Shown piece after piece: positions 1 through 5,851 of a DNA stretch of 5,911 nucleotides. The notes under the pieces were generated by a model. It worked only from the letters and a program-made list of their open reading frames with translations. It was not told where the DNA came from and did not search any database. Every line of letters starts with the position of its first letter. Position 1 is the stretch's first letter. Both the position numbers and the translations under genes were made by a program. Origin of the DNA: Chitinophagaceae bacterium (lineage in GTDB: Bacteria > Bacteroidota > Bacteroidia > Chitinophagales > Chitinophagaceae); NCBI GenBank assembly GCA_947452875.1, contig CANGEZ010000145.1:1-5911 (forward strand). The letters run 5' to 3'.

Positions 1-995
1 ATGATGATTTTGAAATGGTAAATCAATGCTTCCATTTTGGTGTAAACATCTTTCTTCTCAGGTAGATAATAGGCCGGCACATCAGCATGGTATACATCGG
101 CTTCAGCACCTTTAAATTCCTGTACTTTTTGATAAGCTTGTCTGATAATGCTCATACTCTGCCACATTTCTTCATTACGCACTAAGAATCTATCATAACA
201 ATCACCAGTAGTTCCAACAGGAACTGTAAAATCAAAATCTTGATAACTTGAATAGGGCGAATGAACTCTTACATCATAATCAACACCTGCTGCACGAAGA
301 TTAGGACCAGTAAATCCATAATTCATGGCACGTTCAGCAGTGATTGGACCACAACCGATTGTACGATCCATAAATATTCTGTTTCTGGAAAACAAATTTT
401 CAAACTCTTTTAACTGAGCAGGATAACCTGTTTTTTCATCCAGGAATTTTTCTAATTTTTCAAAAGCTGCATTTGTAAAATTTCTTTCGAAACCACCAAT
501 GCGGCCAATGTTAGTCGTTAGTCTTGATCCGCAAACCTCCTCATATATTTCATAAATCAATTCTCTGAATTGCATCACATACAAGAAGCCTGAATAAGCG
601 CCGCTATCCACTCCCACAATTGAATTACAAATCAGATGATCTGAAATACGAGCCAACTCCATGATGATAACACGTAAATAATCTACACGCTTGGGTGTTG
701 TTACACCTAACAATTTCTCACAAGTCAAATGCCACCCCATGTTGTTGATCGGAGATGAACAGTAATTCAATCTATCTGTGAGTGGGGTAATTTGATATAA
801 TGGTCTTCTTTCCGCAATTTTTTCAAAAGCACGATGAATGTAGCCAACAGTGGATGTAGCTTTCATGATGCGCTCACCATCTAGTTCCAGAATATTCTGA
901 AACACTCCATGAGTCGCCGGATGCGTTGGCCCCAAGTTTAGTGTTGTGGTCTGCTTTTCAATGCTTCCTTCCGGTAAAAGTATGTGTTCGCTCAT
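1..995 (-). CDS. nuoD: NADH-quinone oxidoreductase subunit D (49 kDa subunit), 3'-truncated by the window edge
   Basis: Subunit D of Complex I sits in the peripheral arm and, with NuoB, forms the pocket that reduces quinone. The frame is open for 331 codons from the ATG at 993-995 and leaves the window without a stop. Visible landmarks are GPTHPATHG (residues 22-30, with the His of the quinone site), GYIHRAFEK (51-59), DRLNY (74-78, whose Tyr matches the quinone-binding Tyr of Thermus Nqo4), GVDSGA (128-133), IGRIGGFE (163-170), GPNLRAAGVDYDVR (230-243) and MEALIYHFK (321-329). By comparison with roughly 400-residue homologues, about 80 C-terminal residues lie beyond the edge. The usual HRG.EK and DRLDY motifs read HRAFEK and DRLNYCSSPINN, which I take as a Bacteroidota variant. 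It is fourth in the nuo operon, 100 bp after nuoC. The start is set by the N-terminal match; there is no Shine-Dalgarno sequence. Confidence 0.97.
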   Translation of the reverse strand, partial: MSEHILLPEGSIEKQTTTLNLGPTHPATHGVFQNILELDGERIMKATSTVGYIHRAFEKIAERRPLYQITPLTDRLNYCSSPINNMGWHLTCEKLLGVTTPKRVDYLRVIIMELARISDHLICNSIVGVDSGAYSGFLYVMQFRELIYEIYEEVCGSRLTTNIGRIGGFERNFTNAAFEKLEKFLDEKTGYPAQLKEFENLFSRNRIFMDRTIGCGPITAERAMNYGFTGPNLRAAGVDYDVRVHSPYSSYQDFDFTVPVGTTGDCYDRFLVRNEEMWQSMSIIRQAYQKVQEFKGAEADVYHADVPAYYLPEKKDVYTKMEALIYHFKII

Positions 996-1001
996 AATTT
1001 T

Positions 1002-1087
1002 AATTTGGTAATTAGACGATTTGGTAATTTGGTAATTTGAAAATGAATACATTAAACATCATCAAATTTTCAAATCATCAAATTATC
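1002..1087. repeat. 8-nt-period imperfect inverted repeat in the nuoC-nuoD gap
   Basis: On the plus strand, 1002-1041 is five consecutive 8-nt units: AATTTGGT, AATTAGAC, GATTTGGT, AATTTGGT, AATTTGAA. The opposite arm at 1062-1085 is three units of inverse sense: TCAAATTT, TCAAATCA, TCAAATTA. The arms are imperfectly complementary (about 23 of 31 positions when I align them by eye), so transcribed RNA could form a long, weak AU-rich hairpin ending a few bases before the nuoD start. It fills nearly the whole 100-bp gap. Its role is unknown; candidates are an mRNA stability or processing element, or a dispersed genomic repeat. Confidence 0.75.
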
Positions 1088-1095
1088 ACATTGTA

Positions 1096-1599
1096 CTATC
1101 CTCTTCCAAACATTTCATCATCCTTATCAATCCTCGTCTGATCTTCCAATGGGAATTCCTTTCTCAACGGGAAATAATCCATTTCATCCACATTCAAAAT
1201 TCTGATCAGATTCGGATGGCCTACAAAATTCACTCCGTAAAAATCATATGTTTCTCTTTCCATAAAATTAGCCGATTGAAACAATGCTGTTGCACTGAAA
1301 ACATCGGGCTGATTGATGTCGGTAAAAACTTTGAAACGAATACGAACGTTGGCTGTCCAGTTATGTAAATGATATACTACAGCCAATTCCGAACCTTTGT
1401 TATCAGGATAATGAACGGCTTGTAAGTCTGTAAGAAATGTAAATTTCAATTCAGCATCATCATACAAAAACTGCATCACTTTCAGGTTCAAATCTTTCGG
1501 AGCAGTAAAAGTCAGCATGCCATATGGCTCTTGCCAATCGGTTAATACATCACCGAATTTCTCTGTTAGTTTTTGTTGTATGATTTCGTTTGTCAACAT
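1096..1599 (-). CDS. nuoC: NADH-quinone oxidoreductase subunit C (30 kDa subunit)
   Basis: Subunit C is a small soluble component of the Complex I connecting arm. It binds no cofactor and packs against NuoD and NuoB. The 167-residue product carries the 30 kDa subunit signature at residues 114-135: ERETYDFYGVNF followed by GHPNLIRIL. The usual C-terminal motif follows as PLRKEFPLEDQTR (144-156). The length is normal for a free-standing NuoC, so this is not the fused NuoCD found in enterobacteria; nuoD is a separate gene downstream. The start ATG at 1597-1599 is preceded by an A/T-rich leader (ACAATAATAATT) without a Shine-Dalgarno sequence, as is usual in this phylum. It lies 99 bp after nuoB and 100 bp before nuoD, both gaps being filled by periodic repeats, and is presumably cotranscribed with nuoA, nuoB and nuoD. 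Confidence 0.97.
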   Translation of the reverse strand: MLTNEIIQQKLTEKFGDVLTDWQEPYGMLTFTAPKDLNLKVMQFLYDDAELKFTFLTDLQAVHYPDNKGSELAVVYHLHNWTANVRIRFKVFTDINQPDVFSATALFQSANFMERETYDFYGVNFVGHPNLIRILNVDEMDYFPLRKEFPLEDQTRIDKDDEMFGRG

Positions 1600-1614
1600 A
1601 ATTATTATTGTTTC

Positions 1615-1698
1615 AGAGGTTAAAGAGGTTCAAGATGTTCAAAAGGTTGTGTCGAAACTTATTGAACCTATTAAACCCATTGAACCTTTTTAACATCA
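1615..1698. repeat. 9-nt-period imperfect inverted repeat in the nuoB-nuoC gap
   Basis: The plus strand at 1615-1650 reads as four 9-nt units: AGAGGTTAA, AGAGGTTCA, AGATGTTCA, AAAGGTTGT. After a short centre near 1651-1653 the inverse sense appears: TGAACCTAT (1663-1671), TAAACCCAT (1672-1680), TGAACCTTT (1681-1689) and TTAACATCA (1690-1698). Units of AGGTTCA type thus face units of TGAACCT type, giving a long imperfect hairpin with mismatches spread along it. It takes up almost the entire gap, beginning directly after the nuoB stop codon. Similar low-complexity hairpins occur between genes in related genomes as far as I recall, but I cannot check that here. Confidence 0.8.
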
Positions 1699-2262
1699 TT
1701 ATTGTATTCCATAACTCCCCATCAAATCCTTATACTGATCACTGTGTCTTCTTCTCAAGCCTTCAGCATTTACCAAATCTTGTATTTTCATAAAACCATC
1801 CAAAATTGCTTCTGGTCTTGGAGGGCAACCTGGCACATAAACATCAACAGGAATAATTTGATCAATACCCTGTAATACAGAATAAGTATCAAAAATACCT
1901 CCGCTACTAGCACAGGCGCCTACAGCTATAACCCAACGAGGTTCTGCCATTTGCACATATACTTGCTTTAAAACAGGGCCCATTTTTTTTGCGATAGTAC
2001 CCATCACCATCAATAAATCACATTGGCGTGGAGAAAAACCTACTCTTTCAGAACCAAAACGAGCTAAGTCGTAATGACTGGCCATGGTAGCCATGAATTC
2101 AATACCACAACAGCTTGTTGCGAAAGGCAAAGGCCAGATGGAATTTTTACGGGCCATACTCACCACTTTTTCGAAGTTGGTAGCCATGAAACCTTCACCC
2201 ATATAGCCTTCAGGGATTCCCTGAAATTTCACTGTGTTATTGAACTGTACCGGACGAGACAT
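1699..2262 (-). CDS. nuoB: NADH-quinone oxidoreductase subunit B (N2 cluster subunit, PSST/20 kDa)
   Basis: NuoB carries the terminal [4Fe-4S] cluster N2, which passes electrons to quinone at the junction of the peripheral and membrane arms. All four expected cysteines are present in the 187-residue product: the tandem pair C51-C52 in ATSCCGIEFMA, C117 in VGACASSGG and C146 in VPGCPPRPEA. Other family segments are RFGSERVGFSPRQCDLLMV (68-86) and the stretch MAEPRWVIAVG (105-115). The length is ordinary for the family. There is no N-terminal signal or membrane segment. The start at 2260-2262 is preceded by an A-rich leader with no Shine-Dalgarno sequence. It is the second gene of the nuo operon, 81 bp after nuoA. 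I see no frameshift or missing ligand, so it should be functional. Confidence 0.98.
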   Translation of the reverse strand: MSRPVQFNNTVKFQGIPEGYMGEGFMATNFEKVVSMARKNSIWPLPFATSCCGIEFMATMASHYDLARFGSERVGFSPRQCDLLMVMGTIAKKMGPVLKQVYVQMAEPRWVIAVGACASSGGIFDTYSVLQGIDQIIPVDVYVPGCPPRPEAILDGFMKIQDLVNAEGLRRRHSDQYKDLMGSYGIQ

Positions 2263-2277
2263 ATTTTTTAATTAATC

Positions 2278-2301
2278 AATTTGAAAATTTGATGATTTGG
2301 A
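2278..2301. repeat. 8-nt-period repeat (single arm) in the nuoA-nuoB gap
   Basis: Three consecutive 8-nt units on the plus strand, AATTTGAA, AATTTGAT and GATTTGGA, are of the same type as the element between nuoC and nuoD. The 16-mer ATTTGAAAATTTGATG at 2279-2294 recurs exactly, on the opposite strand, at 1060-1075. No inverse arm is visible nearby, so this looks like half of such an element or a decayed copy. Confidence 0.6.
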
Positions 2302-2343
2302 GATGACAATTACAAAATTCCTGCAACTGCTAGTATCTTCAAA

Positions 2344-2736
2344 TTAATCCTCCCATTTCAAAGCGCCTTTCTTGAAAATGTATATAAAACCAGCAAGAAA
2401 AGAAGCTACGAATAATATTACTGCGATAAATCCATCCCAACCCAGTGAACGAAAGTTGACTGCATAAGGATAAAAGAAAATTACCTCCACATCAAAAAGC
2501 ACAAACAAAATAGCCACCAGAAAATACTTGATGGCCATAGGTTGACGAGCATTACCCTTGATTTCGATTCCACTTTCAAAATTCTGAAGTTTGTCTGAAG
2601 TTTTTCTTTTAGGACCCAATTTATCGGAACCCCAGATAATAGTAAAGACCAAGCCTAATGCAAAAACGAGCTGAATAACTATGGGCAAGTAATTTGCCGC
2701 GCTACTGGTTTCTGTCAGGAAAATATTTAAGGGCAT
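2344..2736 (-). CDS. nuoA: NADH-quinone oxidoreductase subunit A
   Basis: NuoA is a three-helix membrane subunit at the interface of the two arms of Complex I, next to the quinone channel. The 130-residue product has hydrophobic segments at about residues 17-36, 69-90 and 101-121. The diagnostic signature FDVEVIFFYPYA (81-92) supplies the conserved acidic pair D82 and E84. The loop between helices 1 and 2 reads FESGIEIKGNARQP (53-66). It has ESG, as in E. coli, where mitochondrial ND3 has ECG, so the cysteine tied to the active/deactive transition in mammals is absent. It ends in the family-like charged tail KWED. This is the first gene of the operon: a consensus promoter lies 26 bp upstream of the start codon, and the nuoB start follows 81 bp after its stop. 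Confidence 0.97.
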   Translation of the reverse strand: MPLNIFLTETSSAANYLPIVIQLVFALGLVFTIIWGSDKLGPKRKTSDKLQNFESGIEIKGNARQPMAIKYFLVAILFVLFDVEVIFFYPYAVNFRSLGWDGFIAVILFVASFLAGFIYIFKKGALKWED

Positions 2737-2761
2737 ATTGTGTCGCTTGAAATTTGGTATG

Positions 2762-2791
2762 CAAAAATAAGACAGCTAAGCTAATATACAA
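2762..2791 (-). promoter_or_regulatory. Consensus Bacteroidota housekeeping promoter for the nuo operon
   Basis: Reading the minus strand, TTG (2789-2791) is followed by exactly 19 bases and then TATTTTTG (2762-2769). This matches the Bacteroidota primary sigma consensus of a -33 TTG and a -7 TAnnTTTG in every specified base. It begins just after the T-tract of the preceding terminator. It predicts a transcription start near 2755-2757 and a leader of roughly 20 nt before the nuoA ATG. No operator is evident. The match is by eye. Confidence 0.8.
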
Positions 2792-2796
2792 GCATG

Positions 2797-2833
2797 AAAA
2801 AATAAAAAACCCGACATTTTTAAATATCGGGTT
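2797..2833 (-). terminator. Intrinsic terminator of the TPR gene
   Basis: On the minus strand an 11-bp stem begins with AACCCGA and closes with TCGGGTT. It contains one U-G wobble, has a UAAA tetraloop (stem-loop 2808-2833), and is followed by a T-rich run (TTTTTATTTTT, 2797-2807). It lies 35 bp past the TPR stop codon and separates that operon from the nuo promoter. The same palindrome on the plus strand has an A-C mismatch and a poorer U-tract, so minus-strand function is favoured. Confidence 0.88.
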
Positions 2834-2868
2834 TGTAAAAAATAGATTTAGCGGTTTTTCAAAAAAAA

Positions 2869-4539
2869 TTATGGCTTTTGAGCAGCTGCTTTTGGTTTTT
2901 GTGCTGCGGCTTTTGGAGCAGCAGATAATATGCTTTTATTGGCAGCAGATTCTGCATCTGCAGGATCAAGTGATAAGATTTTATCCAAATATGAAACTGC
3001 AACAACTTTGTCTTTCTTTATATTCGCATGGTAAGAGGCCAAGTATCTGTAGCTAGTGATTAATTGTGATTTGTATTTTACTGTATCTGCCAACCCAATT
3101 TGAATCGTTTTTTCAAAAGCAGCGTTGGCCATACCCAATTGCATTGTACTATCAATGATCCAGCTTGTTTTGCCCGTCATAAAAAAGCCAAAAATATCAT
3201 CAGGAAACTTTTGAGAATACACATTGAAAATACTGATTGCAGAATCGTAAACAGATCCTTTGTAATAATTATATCCTGTGTTGTATAAATCTACTTTACC
3301 TGGATTTTTTTTGATAGTGAGGATTTTCCTATACCAATCAGCCGCATCCTTGTAACTTTTCTTGGATTCATAGGCTTGAGCGATGCTTTTTACATATTGT
3401 ACTTTGTTGGCTTCAACTGAATCGAGCGCAACAGCCTTGTCTACAAATAAGCCAGCTTGTGCTTCATTCCCTGGTATTTTAAGTAAATTCTTTGCATATT
3501 CTAAATAATCGCCGGAAGTAACTTTATCAACAGACTGACGCTTGAAATACTCAGCATAATTTTGAATGGCGTTGACAGAGTCTTTCAAACGATTATAGGC
3601 GTTGGCTTTCAATCCAAAAAGATTTGGATAAGGATTAGCACCTGCAGTTGAAATACATTCATCCGCTTTAGAAATGGCATCATTAAAATATCCTTGTGCA
3701 TATTTCAATGCCGCTCTGTAATAACAAGATTTATAATCTTCATCAGAATTGGCCAACCATTTTTCAAAATAATCAGCAGCCTTTAATACATTGGATTCAT
3801 AAAAATAGTTGAACAAATTAGCATATACAGGTGCGTATAATGCATCATTTGCAATGGCATTGTCAAAATGCTCCATGAAAATGCTTTCCTGTCCTTTTCC
3901 TTGTGATTGATACAATTTACCAATTCTGTAGTTTGCTCTGGCATATTTTGGATTTAATGTTAATGCCGCCTGATAAGACTGAACAGCATTTCCGCCATCA
4001 TCATTTTTACGATACGCATCACCAAGGTTTACAAGAACTTCTGGATCATTGAATTTTTTTATCAAAGAAGCTTGTTTTAATTTTTCAATAGCATATTGAG
4101 CATCTCCATTCTTAGAATCAGGATTACCATTGGCAAAACCAATGGCATTTAGAACAGCAATGCTTTTACCCTGGCTTAAAGAAATTGCCGCTTCAAAATG
4201 ATTTCTGGCATCTTGAGTTTTACCTTCCAATAACTCAACGTGACCAATACCTGCCATTAATAATTGACTATTTGAAACTGATAATTTGGATTGATATAGT
4301 GCTTTGGCATCTGCAATATCTTTTGCGGTAACATCGTCTGGTAAAATCATTGACTGACCTAGGTAGTAAATAGCTTCTTCGTTATTGGGATCTGTGGCCA
4401 ATACTTTTTGAAAAGCATCTTTTGCACTTTTAAAACGTTCATAATACAGAAACTTTTTTCCTTGCTCCACAGTTTGGGCAAAAACTGAGTTTGTGAGTAA
4501 AGTAATCAATGTCAGCAGCCCGAATTTAACCTTGTTCAT
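2869..4539 (-). CDS. Exported tetratricopeptide-repeat protein
   Basis: The 556-residue product starts with a Sec signal peptide (MNKVKFGLL, a hydrophobic core to about residue 17, cleavage probably after VFA at 19-21), so the mature protein should be periplasmic. Almost all the rest is helical TPR-like repeat. Clear examples are about 22-55 (FLYYERFKSAKDAFQKVLATDP), 166-199 (VLVNLGDAYR and AVQSYQAALTLNP), 201-235, 270-298, 380-412 and 490-526. No catalytic motif is seen, so its role is most likely as a protein-binding scaffold; the partner is unknown. The C-terminus (539-556) is an Ala/Lys/Pro tail made of two KAAAQKP units. The start follows a 60-bp gap after the PstS-like gene, with no clear promoter between them, so cotranscription is likely. 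Its stop is followed by an intrinsic terminator. The neighbourhood suggests a part in a TonB-linked envelope process, which is inference. Confidence 0.88.
   Translation of the reverse strand: MNKVKFGLLTLITLLTNSVFAQTVEQGKKFLYYERFKSAKDAFQKVLATDPNNEEAIYYLGQSMILPDDVTAKDIADAKALYQSKLSVSNSQLLMAGIGHVELLEGKTQDARNHFEAAISLSQGKSIAVLNAIGFANGNPDSKNGDAQYAIEKLKQASLIKKFNDPEVLVNLGDAYRKNDDGGNAVQSYQAALTLNPKYARANYRIGKLYQSQGKGQESIFMEHFDNAIANDALYAPVYANLFNYFYESNVLKAADYFEKWLANSDEDYKSCYYRAALKYAQGYFNDAISKADECISTAGANPYPNLFGLKANAYNRLKDSVNAIQNYAEYFKRQSVDKVTSGDYLEYAKNLLKIPGNEAQAGLFVDKAVALDSVEANKVQYVKSIAQAYESKKSYKDAADWYRKILTIKKNPGKVDLYNTGYNYYKGSVYDSAISIFNVYSQKFPDDIFGFFMTGKTSWIIDSTMQLGMANAAFEKTIQIGLADTVKYKSQLITSYRYLASYHANIKKDKVVAVSYLDKILSLDPADAESAANKSILSAAPKAAAQKPKAAAQKP
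2872..2913 (-). repeat. Two tandem 21-bp repeats encoding KAAAQKP
   Basis: Units 2872-2892 and 2893-2913 match at 17 of 21 bases. They encode the same seven residues (543-549 and 550-556), forming the extreme C-terminus of the TPR protein. The differences are all synonymous, which suggests an older duplication kept at the protein level. Confidence 0.75.
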
Positions 4540-4599
4540 GTTATTGTATTTTAACCTTTTCGAATTATAAAAATAGATAAGAAACTGTAAATGGTATTA

Positions 4600-5544
4600 T
4601 TATTTTTTAGGTAAAGTTCTGTTAATCTGAACGTTCCTTACTTCGAAGTCCATCACTGGGCCTAAATAAGACCTTTTAAAAATCAACTGCCCCCTTTCAA
4701 ATTTCAAAAAAGAAGTAAATCCTGTTCCCAAACCTTCGTAATTTTCTTTGTTGATGTAATAAACATTTCTAACCAATGGGTACCTTCTGGTAATCATAGA
4801 TTCCTGCATGGGCTTTACGAAAGGTTCATTTTCGCAAATATCGCATTTTACATAACCGATTTTCACTGTTTTCAATAATTTAATCTGAGCACTATCTTCC
4901 GGATTGCCAATCCAGCTAATACCAACCAATCCGATGGCATTTTCATGACTTCCAACATACTGAATGACATCGGCACTATTTTTTACTGCTTTTACAACAG
5001 TTGTATCGTAAGCCGCTCCTTTTAAAATTGAATCTTTGATATACCTGACCGTACTAGTGGCATTCAATCCATCAAAAACAACCGTTTTATGGTTGATATA
5101 TGATTTCCCTGATAATAATTGTTGTAAAGATCTCAAACTAAATAATGTGTCGTTAGAATTAGCATTTACAATGACGGTTACTGCATCAGAGGCCACTGCA
5201 TTGCAACCCGGATTGTATCCCATAGAATCTATCATGTATTTTTCCTCTTTTCTGTTGAGGCCTCTGCCCACAATAATCAAGCGATTTGAACTATCTCTGA
5301 AGAAATCTTTGAAGCAATCAGCCTCCGACTTATAACTAGCCATGATGTGGGCGTCGGGATAAGAAGCTTCATACATTTTTATCTCTTGTTCTATTACAGG
5401 CCGAAAAGACTCATCTACACTAATAAATATTGTACCTGAAATGGGTGTATCTGAGTTTGATTTTGTAATGGACCCGGAATGGCAACTCACCAAAAAAGTA
5501 GAAATTACTAGTAAGAAAACGGATATTTTTTTAATGTAGCTCAT
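4600..5544 (-). CDS. PstS-like periplasmic substrate-binding lipoprotein (PBP superfamily)
   Basis: The 314-residue product begins with a lipoprotein signal: MSYIKKISVFLLVI, then lipobox LVSC with acceptor C21. The body resembles the PstS-like type 2 binding-protein fold: SGTIFISVDESFRPVI (36-51), ASDAVTVIVN (118-127), IGLVGISWI (204-212) and the C-terminal RRYPLVRNVYYIN with GFTSFLKFERGQ (253-286). The phosphate-site residues of classic PstS are not evident. ATSTVRY (162-168) replaces the SGT loop, and VGRGLNR (92-98) replaces the segment with the ligand Asp, so the ligand may not be phosphate. A CDIC motif sits at 234-237. The frame stays open 54 codons further upstream, to 5706. The start at 5544 is preferred because it gives an intact lipobox and an ATGA overlap with the upstream gene, which implies translational coupling. 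No permease or ATPase gene is next to it. Confidence 0.87.
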   Translation of the reverse strand: MSYIKKISVFLLVISTFLVSCHSGSITKSNSDTPISGTIFISVDESFRPVIEQEIKMYEASYPDAHIMASYKSEADCFKDFFRDSSNRLIIVGRGLNRKEEKYMIDSMGYNPGCNAVASDAVTVIVNANSNDTLFSLRSLQQLLSGKSYINHKTVVFDGLNATSTVRYIKDSILKGAAYDTTVVKAVKNSADVIQYVGSHENAIGLVGISWIGNPEDSAQIKLLKTVKIGYVKCDICENEPFVKPMQESMITRRYPLVRNVYYINKENYEGLGTGFTSFLKFERGQLIFKRSYLGPVMDFEVRNVQINRTLPKK

Positions 5545-5801
5545 CTGTCTTTCAGGTAATTTTTTTTGTATCCGCGATAGATTCTGAAAATTCCGTAGAT
5601 GATACACACACCACCAAATACTTTCATCACCGAATCGTCGTAACGAGCTGCTAAATCCGTGTTGAACTTTTTGATAAATATGAAAAATACGCCCATGCCC
5701 ATCCACAAAATACCCATACCCATATCCATGATACTACGCATGTTAATGACTCCTTTTTCTCTGACACTGAGCGGTTCGTCTTGTTTTTGTTCTGTCGACA
5801 T
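5541..5801 (-). CDS. Small two-helix membrane protein, methionine-rich, unknown function
   Basis: I do not recognise a named family. The 86-residue product has a charged N-terminus (1-20) and two hydrophobic segments, about 22-43 and 57-77, ending in a basic tail (RIYRGYKKNYLKDR), so both termini are probably cytoplasmic. Helix 1 is rich in Met: M21, M25, M27, M29, M34 and M36. The gene lies between a TonB-like gene and the PstS-like gene, and its stop overlaps the start of the latter as ATGA, so the two are almost certainly cotranscribed and coupled. The ATG at 5799-5801 directly follows the T-tract of a hairpin. A later start at Met21 would leave only 66 residues and lose the hydrophilic lead. 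It could be an accessory subunit of the TonB/ExbB-type complex or a partner of the lipoprotein; both are guesses. Confidence 0.8.
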   Translation of the reverse strand: MSTEQKQDEPLSVREKGVINMRSIMDMGMGILWMGMGVFFIFIKKFNTDLAARYDDSVMKVFGGVCIIYGIFRIYRGYKKNYLKDR

Positions 5802-5829
5802 AAAAAATGCAGCCTTTAATTTGGCTGCA
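5802..5829 (-). terminator. Intrinsic terminator or attenuator between the TonB-like gene and the 86-residue gene
   Basis: The minus strand carries a 7-bp perfect stem, TGCAGCC (5823-5829) with GGCTGCA (5808-5814), an 8-nt loop, and then six T (5802-5807). The last T touches the ATG at 5799-5801. It is a plausible rho-independent terminator for the TonB-like gene, ending 22 bp after that gene's stop. Because it sits exactly on the ribosome-loading region of the next gene, it could instead tune readthrough or translation. Confidence 0.7.
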
Positions 5830-5851
5830 ATTTAATAAAGTTATCTTGCTA

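Noticed and set aside
1002..1698. CRISPR-like or tandem-repeat array in the nuo gaps
   Set aside because: Units are only 8-9 nt, adjoin without spacers, and point in opposite senses in two arms. No cas genes are present.
1608..1793. Plus-strand open frame of 61 codons over the nuoB-nuoC gap
   Set aside because: Its first half is a translation of the 9-nt repeat, giving a Phe/Lys/Leu/Asn-rich monotone, and its second half runs antisense through nuoB. It has no family resemblance.
2754..3056. Plus-strand open frame of 100 codons
   Set aside because: It starts inside the nuo promoter region, crosses the terminator, and runs antisense to the TPR gene. The translation looks random.
4540..4599. 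Separate promoter for the TPR gene
   Set aside because: A TATTTTTA on the minus strand resembles a -7 element but lacks the final G and has no TTG at the right spacing. Cotranscription with the upstream gene is simpler.
5036..5335. Plus-strand open frame of 99 codons (and similar ones at 2074-2271 and 3100-3288)
   Set aside because: All lie antisense within well-supported genes, with no signal, motif or leader of their own.
5545..5706. N-terminal extension of the PstS-like protein by 54 codons
   Set aside because: The extension overlaps the 86-residue gene in another frame, reads as random sequence (WWCVYHLRNF), and would bury the lipoprotein signal. The ATG at 5544 gives an intact lipobox and an ATGA overlap.
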